Part shown: one piece after another, positions 34,804-43,782 of the stretch
How positions within the stretch are numbered: the first letter of the stretch is position 1
How the letters are laid out: every line of letters begins with the position of its first letter
NCBI GenBank assembly: GCA_963703385.1
Contig: OY969816.1
Span: 2,356,001 to 2,420,000, forward strand
Source of the DNA: Rhodoblastus sp963703385
Lineage (GTDB): Bacteria > Pseudomonadota > Alphaproteobacteria > Rhizobiales > Beijerinckiaceae
Length of the DNA: 64,000 nucleotides
Direction of reading: 5' to 3'
Notes under the pieces: model-generated
Seen by the model: the letters and a program-made list of their open reading frames with translations, nothing else
Told to the model about the DNA's origin: nothing
Database searches by the model: none
Made by a program: the position numbers and the translations under genes

Positions 34804-36090
34804 TCACGCCGGGAGATCGCGCGGGCGGGGGCCGCCTGTCGCCCAGTCGAGCAATTCGACGGTATGGACCACCGGCAGACTCGTCCCGCCGGCGATCTGC
34901 ACGATGCAGCCGATATTGCCGGCGGCGATCATTTCCGGCCGAGTGCTTTCGATATTGGCGACCTTGCGGTCCCGCAGCTCGGTCGCGATCTCCGGCTGAA
35001 GCAGGTTGTATGTGCCTGCGGAGCCGCAGCAGAGGTGGCCCTCGGGTGGATCGAGCACGGTAAAGCCGGCGTCCTTGAGCAGCTGTTTCGGCTGGTTGCG
35101 GATGTTCTGCCCGTGCTGGAGCGAGCAGGCGCTGTGATAGGCGACCCGCCGCCCGGCGGCGTTGACCGGCGCCATGAGTCCGATCTCGCTGATCAGTTCG
35201 GTAATGTCGCGCGCGAGCGAAGACACTTTCGCCGCCTTGTCCGCGAATTCGGGATCGTCGCGGAACATGAAGCCATAATCCTTGACCGTCGTGCCGCAGC
35301 CCGACGCGTTGACGACAATGGCGTCGAGAAAGCCCGTCTCCATCTCGCGGCTCCAGGCGAGAATATTTTTCCGCGCGAACGCCAGGCCCTCGTCCTGGCC
35401 CAGATGATGATTGAGCGCGCCGCAACAGCCCGATCCTTCTGCGATCACCACCTCGCAGCCATGCCGCGTCAGTAGCCTGATCGTGGCCTCATTGATCTGC
35501 GGCGACAGCACTTTCTGGGCGCAGCCGGTCATCAGCGCGACGCGCCGCGTGTTGGGTTGCGGGCGCGAAATGACCCGTGGCTGGTCCCAGACCGAGGCTT
35601 TGGGGATGGCGCTCGGAACCATGGCGAAGGGCGCGCGCAGCCTCGCCGGCAGCAGGCCGGCGAATGGCTTGCCCAGTTTCGCCAGATTCAAGGCGACGCG
35701 AAAAATATTCGGCCTCGGCAGAACGAAGCCGACGACGCGCCGCAGGACGCGGTCGAGGAAGGGCCGGCGAAAAGTCTTTTCGATATGGTGGCGGGCGTGG
35801 TCGACCAGGTGCATGTAATCGACGCCCGACGGGCAGGTCGTCATGCAGGACAGGCAGGACAGGCAGCGGTCGATATGTTTGACCTCTTCGGCGCCGGCCG
35901 GGCGGTCGTTCTCCAGCATGTCCTTGATGAGATAGATGCGCCCGCGCGGAGAATCGAGTTCGTCGCCAAGCAGGACATAGGTCGGACAGGTCGCGGTGCA
36001 GAAGCCGCAATGGACGCAGGCGCGCAGAATCTTTTCCGCTGTCCTCACGTTCGCGTCGGCAAGCTGGGCCGGGGTGAAATTGGTCTGCAT
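34804..36090 (-). CDS. glcF: Glycolate oxidase iron-sulfur subunit
   Basis: A 428-residue protein. Two ferredoxin clusters (Cys25/28/31/35 in CVHCGFCTATCP; Cys76/79/82/86 in CLSCLSCMTTCP) are followed by two CCG domains (GCAQKVLSPQIN; GSGCCGALNHH; HSACSLQHGQ; HLCCGSAGTYN). It takes electrons from GlcD/GlcE to quinone. ATG 36090 (MQTNFTP) is chosen, 5 bp after glcE; a longer frame upstream lies inside glcE. Order glcD-glcE-glcF, all minus strand. Confidence 0.93.
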   Translation of the reverse strand: MQTNFTPAQLADANVRTAEKILRACVHCGFCTATCPTYVLLGDELDSPRGRIYLIKDMLENDRPAGAEEVKHIDRCLSCLSCMTTCPSGVDYMHLVDHARHHIEKTFRRPFLDRVLRRVVGFVLPRPNIFRVALNLAKLGKPFAGLLPARLRAPFAMVPSAIPKASVWDQPRVISRPQPNTRRVALMTGCAQKVLSPQINEATIRLLTRHGCEVVIAEGSGCCGALNHHLGQDEGLAFARKNILAWSREMETGFLDAIVVNASGCGTTVKDYGFMFRDDPEFADKAAKVSSLARDITELISEIGLMAPVNAAGRRVAYHSACSLQHGQNIRNQPKQLLKDAGFTVLDPPEGHLCCGSAGTYNLLQPEIATELRDRKVANIESTRPEMIAAGNIGCIVQIAGGTSLPVVHTVELLDWATGGPRPRDLPA

Positions 36091-36095
36091 GGTCT

Positions 36096-37352
36096 CTAGA
36101 GGCCCTCTTGCATGCGGCCGGGATTGAGCACGCCGTGCGGATCGAAGCCGGCTTTGACCCGCGCCTTCAGCGCGGCGAGCGCGCCGGGCGCCGGCTCGAA
36201 AACGGCGGTGTTTTCGCGCGTCGCGGCGGGCGCGACCAGCAATGTGGCGTGGCCGCCGCAGGATTTCATCGCGCCGCGCACGATCGCCGCCCCCGCGTCG
36301 GCGCCCGCCTCCGCGGCGTCGACGCTCAGCCAGACCAGGCCGCCGCCCCAATCGAAAAAGGCCTCGGCCGAAGGCAGGCGCGCTTTTATCGCGCTCGCCA
36401 CGGCGGAAGCCTGGCTCGGCGTCGGGCAGAGCCGCCAGACCACGCGGGCGCCGCGCGGCAGGAGCGATCGAGCCTCGCCGACTTCCTGCCAGAATTGCGC
36501 GGAAGCCGCGTTGTCGAGCCGGTCGCCGCGTCCGAAAAGGCCTTCCAGCGCCTCGGCGCGAAAGGCTGCCGAAGGCGCGGGGCCTTCGATCCGCAGCGCG
36601 GTGACCGCCCCAAGCCCCTGGGCGACGATGGGAACCGAGGCGCGCCGCGCGGCGGCAGGCGGCAGATGGGCCACGGCGGAGACTTCGAAAGGCGTGTTCA
36701 AGGCCCTGGCCATGGTCGCGGTCGCGACCTCGTCCGCCAAGGCATGAAGCAGGATGGTGCATTCGCTCTCGGGGCGCGGCGTCACCTTCAGGGTGATTTC
36801 GGTGAGGACCGAGAGCGTGCCGAAAGAGCCCGCCAGCAATTTGCTGACATCGAAGCCGGTGACGTTCTTGACCACCTTGCCGCCGCCTTTCCAGATTTCG
36901 CCCCGGCCGTTGACCGCCGAAAAGCCGAGGAAGAAATCGCGCGGCGCGCCGGCGCGCACCCGGCGCGGCCCGCCGATGTTGCAGGCCAGAACGCCGCCAA
37001 TGGTCGGTTCACTAGTCGGTTCACCTGTTGGTTCGCTTGTCGGTTCGGCGTCGGTCTCGAAAAGCTTTTGCCAGCCGGGCGGCTCGAACGCCAGCATCTG
37101 GCCCTTGGCGGCAAGCTCCGCCTTGATCGCGGCGAGCGAAGTTCCCGGACGCGCGGTCAGGATCAGTTCGGCGGCTTCGTAATTGACGATCCCGGCGATC
37201 TGCGAAACGTCGAGCAGATGACCGGCCTTCACCGGCCGCCCGAAACCGCGCTTGCTGCCGCCGGCGACAATTTCCACGGTTTGTTTTTGCGCCGCGGCGT
37301 CAGCGACGATTTCCGCGAGTTCTTTCTCGTCCGAGGGACGATAGTCGGTCAT
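36096..37352 (-). CDS. glcE: Glycolate oxidase FAD-binding subunit
   Basis: A 418-residue truncated FAD_binding_4 protein: EIVAGGSKRGFGRPV, then GGVLACNIGGPRRVRAGAPR (FAD pyrophosphate region), then FDPHGVLNPGRM at the C-terminus. Between residues ~100 and 116, just before the FAD loop, is EPTSEPTGEPTSEPT, a 12-bp tandem expansion not expected in this family. It forms a heteromer with GlcD and GlcF. Confidence 0.92.
   Translation of the reverse strand: MTDYRPSDEKELAEIVADAAAQKQTVEIVAGGSKRGFGRPVKAGHLLDVSQIAGIVNYEAAELILTARPGTSLAAIKAELAAKGQMLAFEPPGWQKLFETDAEPTSEPTGEPTSEPTIGGVLACNIGGPRRVRAGAPRDFFLGFSAVNGRGEIWKGGGKVVKNVTGFDVSKLLAGSFGTLSVLTEITLKVTPRPESECTILLHALADEVATATMARALNTPFEVSAVAHLPPAAARRASVPIVAQGLGAVTALRIEGPAPSAAFRAEALEGLFGRGDRLDNAASAQFWQEVGEARSLLPRGARVVWRLCPTPSQASAVASAIKARLPSAEAFFDWGGGLVWLSVDAAEAGADAGAAIVRGAMKSCGGHATLLVAPAATRENTAVFEPAPGALAALKARVKAGFDPHGVLNPGRMQEGL
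37000..37060. repeat. 12-bp tandem repeat inside glcE
   Basis: GTCGGTTCACTA, GTCGGTTCACCT, GTTGGTTCGCTT, GTCGGTTCGGCG: four to five in-frame 12-bp units coding EPTS/EPTG. Confidence 0.8.
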
Positions 37353-37364
37353 GATGCTTCGCCT

Positions 37365-38855
37365 TCAGAAACGGGGCAGATCGGGAAAGCGCAATCGTCC
37401 CGCATGGACATGCATCCGGCCGAGTTCCGCGCAGCGGCAGAGCTGGGGAAACACTTTTCCGGGATTGAGCAGGCTGTCGTCGTCGAAGGCGCATTTGAGC
37501 CGCTGCTGCTGGTTGAGATCGGTCTCGTTGAACATCGTGTCCATCAGGTCGCGCTTTTCCACGCCGACGCCATGTTCGCCGGTGAGCACGCCGCCGACCT
37601 CGACGCACAGCCGCAAAATATCGGCGCCGAAATTTTCCGCGCGCTGCAGTTCTCCGGATTTGTTGGCGTCGTAGAGAATGAGCGGATGGAGATTGCCGTC
37701 GCCGGCGTGAAAGACATTGGCGCAGCGCAGCCCGTAATGCCGCTCCATCTCCTTCGTCCGCATCAGCACCCGGCCGATTTCCCTGCGCGGAATGGTGCCG
37801 TCCATGCAGTAATAATCGGGCGAGATGCGGCCGACGGCGGGAAAGGCCGCCTTGCGCCCGGCCCAGAACAGCAGCCGCTCCTCCTCCGACTGGCTGGCGC
37901 GGCAGGAGGTCGCGCCATGGTCCCTCGCAATGGATTCCACCGCCGCGACCAAATGATCGACCTCCGCCGCGCAGCCGTCGAGTTCGACGATCAGCAAGGC
38001 CTCGGCGTCGAGCGGGTAATTGGCGTGGACGAAGGCCTCCGCCGCTTGAATAGCGAGCTTGTCCATGATCTCCATGCCGCCGGGAATGATTCCCGAGCCA
38101 ATCACCGAAGCGACGCAATCGCCGGCGCCTTCGATCGACGGGAAGCCGATGAGAAGCGCGCGGGCGCCGGGCGGCGAGGGCAGCACCCGCACCGTCACTT
38201 CGGTGACGACGCCGAGTAGGCCCTCCGAACCGACCATCACGCCGAGCAGATCGTAGTCGCCGGCGTCGAAATGTTTTCCCCCGAGGCGGATGATTTCGCC
38301 ATCCATGGTGACGAATTCGACCCCGATCACGTTATTGGTGGTGAGCCCATATTTCAGGCAATGCACGCCGCCGGAATTTTCCGCGACATTGCCGCCGATG
38401 CTGCAGGCGATCTGGCTCGACGGGTCGGGCGCGTAATAAAGCCCGTGCGCCTGGACGGCGTGGGTGACGCCGAGATTGGTGACGCCGGGCTGGACCACGG
38501 CGCAGCGGTTGGCGACATCGATTTCGAGAATGCGCTTGAACTTTCCAAGCCCGAGAATGATCCCGTCGGCGAGCGGCAATGAGCCGCCCGAAAGCGAGGT
38601 GCCGGCCCCGCGCGGAACCACCTTGATCTTGTTGGCCTTGCAATAGCGCAGGATATCGACGACCTGCTGGGTGTTGTCCGGCAGCACGACCGCCATCGGG
38701 AGTTGACGATAGGCGGTCAGGGCGTCGCATTCGAAGGCGCGGCGCTCGCGCTCGGACTCGATCACGCCCTCGCCCGGCACGATTTGTCCGAGCGCCGCGA
38801 CGATTTCCTCGCGCCGCGCGAGCAGCGCCGCATCGGGTTCCGGCATTCTGATCAT
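37365..38855 (-). CDS. glcD: Glycolate/D-lactate oxidase catalytic flavin subunit
   Basis: A 496-residue FAD_binding_4 / FAD-oxidase_C protein. VVPRGAGTSLSGGSLPLADG and SSQIACSIGGNVAENSGG are the FAD-binding loops. NVFHAGDGNLHPLILYD and GVLTGEHGVGVEKRDLM carry the catalytic and metal-binding His. It oxidises glycolate to glyoxylate (or D-lactate to pyruvate). The lactate-permease gene upstream overlaps its start, so either acid is plausible; phosphoglycolate salvage fits an autotroph. Confidence 0.92.
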   Translation of the reverse strand: MIRMPEPDAALLARREEIVAALGQIVPGEGVIESERERRAFECDALTAYRQLPMAVVLPDNTQQVVDILRYCKANKIKVVPRGAGTSLSGGSLPLADGIILGLGKFKRILEIDVANRCAVVQPGVTNLGVTHAVQAHGLYYAPDPSSQIACSIGGNVAENSGGVHCLKYGLTTNNVIGVEFVTMDGEIIRLGGKHFDAGDYDLLGVMVGSEGLLGVVTEVTVRVLPSPPGARALLIGFPSIEGAGDCVASVIGSGIIPGGMEIMDKLAIQAAEAFVHANYPLDAEALLIVELDGCAAEVDHLVAAVESIARDHGATSCRASQSEEERLLFWAGRKAAFPAVGRISPDYYCMDGTIPRREIGRVLMRTKEMERHYGLRCANVFHAGDGNLHPLILYDANKSGELQRAENFGADILRLCVEVGGVLTGEHGVGVEKRDLMDTMFNETDLNQQQRLKCAFDDDSLLNPGKVFPQLCRCAELGRMHVHAGRLRFPDLPRF

Positions 38856-40482
38856 TTCATGGCTCCAACGACCGGAATGATCCAGGGGATCAGATATTGC
38901 TGCACGACGACCAGCAGGCTGAGCAGGAAGGTCAGCACGATGCTATGGACGAAAGTTCGCGCGAAAATGGCGCCTTCATGGCCTCTCAGATTGGTCACCG
39001 CCGCGCCGGTGGCGATATTTTGCGGCGAAATCATCTTGCCCAGCACGCCGCCCGACGAATTGGTCGCCGCGAACAGAACGGGATTGAGATCGAGCTGGCG
39101 CGCCGCGACCACCTGCAGATTGCCGAATAGAGCATTGCCGGAGGTGTCGCTGCCGGCGAGCATGACCGCGACCCAGCCGAGGAAAGGCGAGAGCAGGACG
39201 AACAATTTGCCGGTCGAGGCGACGCCATAGCCCAGCGTGTAGGCAAGGCCGGAATAATTCATCAGAAAGGCCAGGCCGATGATCGCCATCACGGTGACGA
39301 TCGGGATGAAGGATTGGATCGCGGTCTGCCGGATGGCGCAAAGGAAATCCTTGACCGAGAGCTTGACCACCAGCGCCGTGACGATCGCCGACAGCAGGAT
39401 CGCGGTGCCCGTGCCGAGCGGCTGGAAGGTCCAGACGGCGGGATAGGGCTTGCCGTTGTAAAGAGTGATCGAAATCGCCTTGTGCAGGCCCGGCCACGGA
39501 ATCGCCTGCTGGCCGATCTTGGCGATGGCCAGATGGGTCCAGGCGTCCAGGCGATGACGATGGCCGAGACGATCAGCCAGGGCAGCCAGCCCTGCCAGGG
39601 CTGGACATAGGTTGCGACGCCACGCTCTTCCAAGGCTTCCTTGTTGATGGCGAATTCCGGCGAAGGCTTCGGCTTCCACGCCCGCAGGAAGGCGAGCGTG
39701 CCGATGAGCGAGCCCAGCGCCGAGAGAACGTCGGTCAGCGCATAGTCGAGATAATTCGACGCCACGAATTGCGACGCCGCGAAACTGCCGCCGGCGACCA
39801 GCAGAACCGGCCACAAGGCGCGGATCGACCGCCAGCCGCCGTAAAGCGCCATGACATAGAACGGCAGGATGAGGGCGATGAAGGGAAGCTGGCGGCCGAT
39901 CATCTGGGCCAGCGCCGTCGCCGGCAGGCTGGTGACCGCGCCGAGCACCGTGACCGGAACGCCAAGCCCGCCGAAGGCGACAGGGGCGGTGTTGAAGATC
40001 AGGACGAAGACGATCGCCTCCAACGGCGGAAAGCCGACGAGAATCAGCAGCGAACTGGTGATCGCGACCGGGGTGCCGAATCCGGCGACGCCCTCCAGCA
40101 GCGCGCCGAAACAGAAACCGATCACCACCAGCACGATGCGCCGGTCATTCGGCAAATGTTTGAGCACCCAGACACGAAAGGCCTCGAACCGGCCCGATCT
40201 GACCGCGACATTGTAGAGCAGCAGCGCGTTGACCACGATCCACATCACCGGCCAGAGCGCGAATACGGCCCCGGCCGCCACGGCGTTGACGGCGAGCGCG
40301 GGCGGCATGCGCCACAGAAAGATCGCCGCCGCGAGGCCGGTCGCGAGGCCGGCCAGAGCCGCCTGCCAGGCCGGGCGCCGCAAGACGCCGAGCAGGAGAA
40401 GCACCATCGCCACCGGCGAAGCGGCGGCGAGAAAGGAAAGGCCGAGGCTGTTCCCGACCGGCGTCAAAAGTTGCGCGAACAT
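38852..40482 (-). pseudogene. L-lactate/glycolate permease (LctP family), one frameshift
   Basis: Joined across one shift near 39541-39552 it gives a complete ~540-residue LctP-type symporter with about a dozen helices (ALWPVMWIVVNALLLYNVAVRSG; GFGTPVAITSSLLILVGF; then NALFGNLQVVAARQLDLNP; SSGGVLGKMISPQNIATGA). The upstream part ends in AIVIAWTPGPIW and the downstream part resumes DAWTHLAIAKIGQQAIPWPG, consistent with one missing base. ATG 40482 follows GGGGGGAAA. The substrate would be lactate and/or glycolate, matching glcDEF. The frameshift may be an assembly error. Confidence 0.85.
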
Positions 40483-40588
40483 TTTCCCCCCCAAGCGCGG
40501 CGCCCTTTTCTTATCGCGCCTGAACCTCAGATGATCATTGGATGAGGGCGCCTTCAAGCCAGCCCTTTGTCCATGAGGGCGTCATCGC

Positions 40589-41881
40589 CTACCGGCCGGA
40601 AAAGCCCTCCCCTGCCCCGGAAATCAGGATTGCCCGGAAATCGTTGACATTGGTGAAGGTCGGGCCGGTCACGACCTGATCGCCCAGGCGCTCGAAAAAG
40701 CCATGGCCGTCATTGTCGGCCAAGCTTTCCCTGGCGCTGACTCCCAGGTTTTCCGCCCGCGCGAGAGTGTCTGGCGTGACGATGGCGCCGGCGACCTCCG
40801 CGGCGCCGTCGACGCCGTCGGTGTCGGCGGCGATGGCGAAAACATTCGGCAGGCCGCCGAGATCGACGGCGAGCGCCAACAGGAATTCGACATTGCGCCC
40901 TCCCCTGCCTTTTCCGCGCACCGTCACCGTGGTTTCGCCGCCGGAAATCAGGACGCAGGGCGCAGGCGCCGGCTGGTTGTGCGCAAAAACCTGGCGCGCA
41001 ATGCCGCTCATCACCCGTCCGACCTCGCGCGCCTCGCCCTCGATCGCGTCGCCCAGGATCACGGGCGCGACCCCGGCGGCGCGGGCGATTTTTGCGGCGG
41101 CTTCGAGCGAGGCCTGGGGCGTGGCGATCATCCGCAGGGAATTGCGCGCGAAAACCGGGTCGCCGGGCTTGGGCGTCTCATGGGCGGGATCGTCGAGCAG
41201 CGCCGCAACGGCGGGCGGAACTTCGATCTTGTAGCGCCGCAGCACGTCGCGCGCTTGCGCCAGCGTGCTGGAATCGGGAACGGTCGGGCCGGAGGCGATG
41301 ACGGAAGGGTCGTCGCCCGGCACGTCGGAGATGACCAGCGATACGACCTGCGCCGGGGCCGCGGCCGCCGCGAGGCGCCCCGCCTTGATCGCGGAGAGAT
41401 GTTTGCGCACGCAATTCATGTCGTTGATATTGGCGCCGCTGCGCAGCAAAGCGCGATTGACCGCCTGTTTGTCGGCGAGCGTAATCCCCGGCGCCGGCAA
41501 AGACAAAAGCGACGAGCCGCCGCCGGAGATCAGGCACAGGGCGAGATCGTCGGGACCAAGCCCGCGCACCATGTCCAGAATTTTTTGCGCGGCTTTGAGG
41601 CCGGCTTCGTCGGGGACCGGATGGCTGGCCTCATTCACTTCGATGCGGCCGAGCTTGCCGACGCCATAGCCATAGCGTGTCACGACAAGGCCGCTCAACG
41701 GCTTGCCGGCCGGCCAATGAGCGTCGACAGCGCGAGCCATCGCGGCGGCGGCCTTGCCGGCGCCGACGACGATCGTGCGTCCCCTGGGCGGAGCGGGAAG
41801 GTGCGGCGGCACGACGAGATCGGGCGCGGCGGCGGCGACCGCCGCATCGAACATTTTGCGCAATAGCGCGCGCTCATCCAT
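40589..41881 (-). CDS. Glycerate 2-kinase (MOFRL family)
   Basis: A 430-residue protein: RTIVVGAGKAAAAMARAVD, then LCLISGGGSSLL, then VVSLVISDVPGDDPSVIASGP (the DUF4147 domain), and a C-terminal MOFRL domain (LISGGETTVTVRGKGRGGRN; AADTDGVDGAAEVAGA; LADNDGHGFFERLG; GPTFTNVNDF). It phosphorylates glycerate to 2-phosphoglycerate. With GlcDEF and the remnant reductase upstream it would complete the glycerate route for glyoxylate. Names in use are gckA or ttuD. Confidence 0.93.
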   Translation of the reverse strand: MDERALLRKMFDAAVAAAAPDLVVPPHLPAPPRGRTIVVGAGKAAAAMARAVDAHWPAGKPLSGLVVTRYGYGVGKLGRIEVNEASHPVPDEAGLKAAQKILDMVRGLGPDDLALCLISGGGSSLLSLPAPGITLADKQAVNRALLRSGANINDMNCVRKHLSAIKAGRLAAAAAPAQVVSLVISDVPGDDPSVIASGPTVPDSSTLAQARDVLRRYKIEVPPAVAALLDDPAHETPKPGDPVFARNSLRMIATPQASLEAAAKIARAAGVAPVILGDAIEGEAREVGRVMSGIARQVFAHNQPAPAPCVLISGGETTVTVRGKGRGGRNVEFLLALAVDLGGLPNVFAIAADTDGVDGAAEVAGAIVTPDTLARAENLGVSARESLADNDGHGFFERLGDQVVTGPTFTNVNDFRAILISGAGEGFSGR

Positions 41882-41905
41882 CGCCAGTTCCCCCCCAACC
41901 CTCGC

Positions 41906-42178
41906 CTATTTATGGCCGATTTCGAAGTCCGCCAGCTTTTCCGCAACGCGCGCGTTGGCCGAATCGTCCCCTCCCGCGCCGCCCAAGGCGACCGCCGCAT
42001 TATACAACTCCTGACAGGCCGCGGCGTTCGGCAGGCTGACGCCCAAACTGCGGGGCGCCCTGCAAGGCGAGGTTCAGGTCCGTCTGGTGCCAGGCGACGC
42101 GGAAGCCCGGAGCGAAATTGCGCTTGATCGTGCGCTTTCGTGAGCCGCCCGGCGCGGCGGGGAAATTGCCTTCGGCCA
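41906..42178 (-). pseudogene. Remnant of tartronate-semialdehyde reductase (GarR/GlxR) C-terminus
   Basis: Across two frames the minus strand reads FAPGFRVAWHQTDLNLALQ then LPNAAACQELYNAAVALGG then DSANARVAEKLADFEIGHK, the C-terminal dehydrogenase helices of 2-hydroxy-3-oxopropionate reductase. The N-terminal NAD-binding domain is missing and there is an internal frameshift, so it is dead. It sits directly upstream of glycerate kinase, where an intact copy would belong. Confidence 0.65.
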
Positions 42179-42331
42179 TCCGTTTGAACTGAAAAGTCTT
42201 TTCGGCTCATTGGAACCAATCTGAAATCCGCAGGTTGATACGATACGAACCGCCGCTCCACGACGGAGCGCATATAAGCTGCGCGGTTTCGGCCCGACCA
42301 CCGCGCAATATCGGTTCAACGGGAGGTCAAG

Positions 42332-42577
42332 ATGGCCAAAACACTGATGATCGTGGCGATGAGCCTCGGCCTGTCGATGATCGGCACGGCCGCCTATGCC
42401 GGACGCCTGGTCGACACCGGCCTCGGCGCGGGGGCGGGGGCGATCGTCGGCGGCCCGGTCGGCGCCGTCGCGGGCGGCGTGATCGGCTATACCGCCGGCC
42501 CGACGATTGCCTGCGGCCTGCGCGGCGGCTGCCGCCATCACGTCCGCTACCACCGGCATTACCGCCATCACGATTGA
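42332..42577 (+). CDS. Small secreted Gly/His-rich protein
   Basis: An 81-residue protein with a signal peptide (MIVAMSLGLSMIGTAAYA) and a glycine-zipper-like segment (GLGAGAGAIVGGPVGAVAGG) followed by a His/Arg-rich tail (RHHVRYHRHYRHH). ACGGGAGGTCAAG gives a good ribosome site. Such proteins are typical of the outer envelope. Function unknown. Confidence 0.75.
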   Translation: MAKTLMIVAMSLGLSMIGTAAYAGRLVDTGLGAGAGAIVGGPVGAVAGGVIGYTAGPTIACGLRGGCRHHVRYHRHYRHHD

Positions 42578-42693
42578 GCGAGGGCGGCGGAAGCGATGCG
42601 GCCCGGCTGACGCATCTTCCGACGGGTAGGGAATTCGGCTAAGCTTTCGTCGTGGGCGGCCGGCGAGTCGCTCGAAACCATGAGGGCGCCACG

Positions 42694-42888
42694 ATGAAAG
42701 TGAATGAGGGGACCTTGGATCGCGCGCTGCGCGTGATTGTGGGCGCGTTGTTGCTCGGCCTTACCATGACCGGCAAGATCGGCATGTGGGGATGGATCGG
42801 CGTGGTTCCTCTGGTCACCGGCGGCGTCGGCCTGTGCCCGCTGTACAGCGTTCTCGGCCTCAGCACCTGCCCGACGCGCAAGAACTGA
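42694..42888 (+). CDS. DUF2892 small membrane protein
   Basis: A 64-residue protein: KVNEGTLDRALRVIVGALLLG, a Gly-rich second helix (IGMWGWIGVVPLVTGGVG), and CPLYSVLGLSTCP with two cysteines. This is the DUF2892 (YgaP-like membrane) pattern, often linked with rhodanese or sulfur genes. ATG 42694 (MKVNEG) is taken over one 42 bp upstream. A terminator follows. Confidence 0.85.
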   Translation: MKVNEGTLDRALRVIVGALLLGLTMTGKIGMWGWIGVVPLVTGGVGLCPLYSVLGLSTCPTRKN

Positions 42889-42932
42889 ACTCAGGCCAAA
42901 CCAGCTCTGTCCCGTCGTCGCGCGGGGCGGAG

Positions 42933-42956
42933 CGCGCAGTTTGGCGCGTTTTTTTT
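42933..42956 (+). terminator. Rho-independent terminator after the DUF2892 gene
   Basis: CGCGC / GCGCG stem with a 6-nt loop, followed by eight T. Confidence 0.7.
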
Positions 42957-43013
42957 GCCGAACGTGACCTTGCTTTCCGCCGAACGTGACTTGGGCGCGC
43001 CGGCTTGCTGCGC

Positions 43014-43634
43014 CTATTGCGCGGCGCGGACCCGTGCGACGATCTTTTTGAAGTCCGAATAATCGAGCGCGGCGGCGACCTTGAACGGCCCGATCAGAAA
43101 AACCGGCGTCCCCTGCAATCCCAAAACTTGCGCCTGTTCGCCGTTGCGCTTGATCAGCGCGGAAATATCCGCGTCATGCGCCTTGAGATCGGCGTTGAGC
43201 CGGCCGATGTCGACGCCTGAATTTTTCACCGCGGCCAGCATCGCTTCCTCGCCGTTGCGGCGGCCGGGAACGGCCATCAGCGCGCTATGCGCCCGTTCAT
43301 AGCGGCCCTGATATTTCGCGGCGAGCGCCAGATGCGCGCCATAGACCGAGGCTTCGGTCAGGATCGGCCAGTCCTTGTAGACCAGCCTGATATGGCCGTC
43401 GGTCTTGACCAGTCTTTGCAGCTCCGGCGTCGCCTTCTTGCAGAACGGGCAATTGTAATCGAGGAAGGCGATGATGGTGACGTCGCCCTTCGGATTGCCG
43501 CCGACCGGCGCCGCCGGATCGTTGAGGATCGCGTTCACGTCGATCTTGCCGTTTTCCGCGCGGGCGGGCGCGGCGGGGTGAAACGCCAGGCTCGCCCCAA
43601 TTGCGCAAAGACTGAGAAGAAAGCGGCAATTCAT
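43014..43634 (-). CDS. Periplasmic DsbA-family thiol oxidoreductase
   Basis: A 206-residue protein with a signal peptide (FLLSLCAIGASLAFHPAAPARA) and a thioredoxin-fold active site FLDYNCPFCKK (Cys62, Cys65). QVLGLQGTPVFLIG carries the cis-Pro loop. It resembles DsbA/DsbG-type or Com1-like proteins that form or isomerise disulfides in exported proteins. It stands alone, transcribed opposite to its neighbours. Confidence 0.88.
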   Translation of the reverse strand: MNCRFLLSLCAIGASLAFHPAAPARAENGKIDVNAILNDPAAPVGGNPKGDVTIIAFLDYNCPFCKKATPELQRLVKTDGHIRLVYKDWPILTEASVYGAHLALAAKYQGRYERAHSALMAVPGRRNGEEAMLAAVKNSGVDIGRLNADLKAHDADISALIKRNGEQAQVLGLQGTPVFLIGPFKVAAALDYSDFKKIVARVRAAQ

Positions 43635-43782
43635 GAAAAAACTCCGGTCGTTTGACCTTGCGCGACGGCGGACGCGCCACGCGAGGGTGCGTTGCTTTGC
43701 CTTTACCGGCTTCCGCTCGCCCGGCCAAGCGAAGGCTCGTGCGAACGCCGAAGTCGATGACCTCCTGCCTTGATCCCGCCCC

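Noticed and set aside
34804..36762. A 652-residue glcF with a long N-terminal extension
   Set aside because: The first 224 residues are a frame-shifted reading of glcE; GlcF begins at 36090.
36108..38219. A ~700-codon open frame on the + strand opposite glcE and glcD
   Set aside because: It is the antisense shadow of two clearly recognisable genes in high-G+C DNA; the product is low-complexity and has no family motifs.
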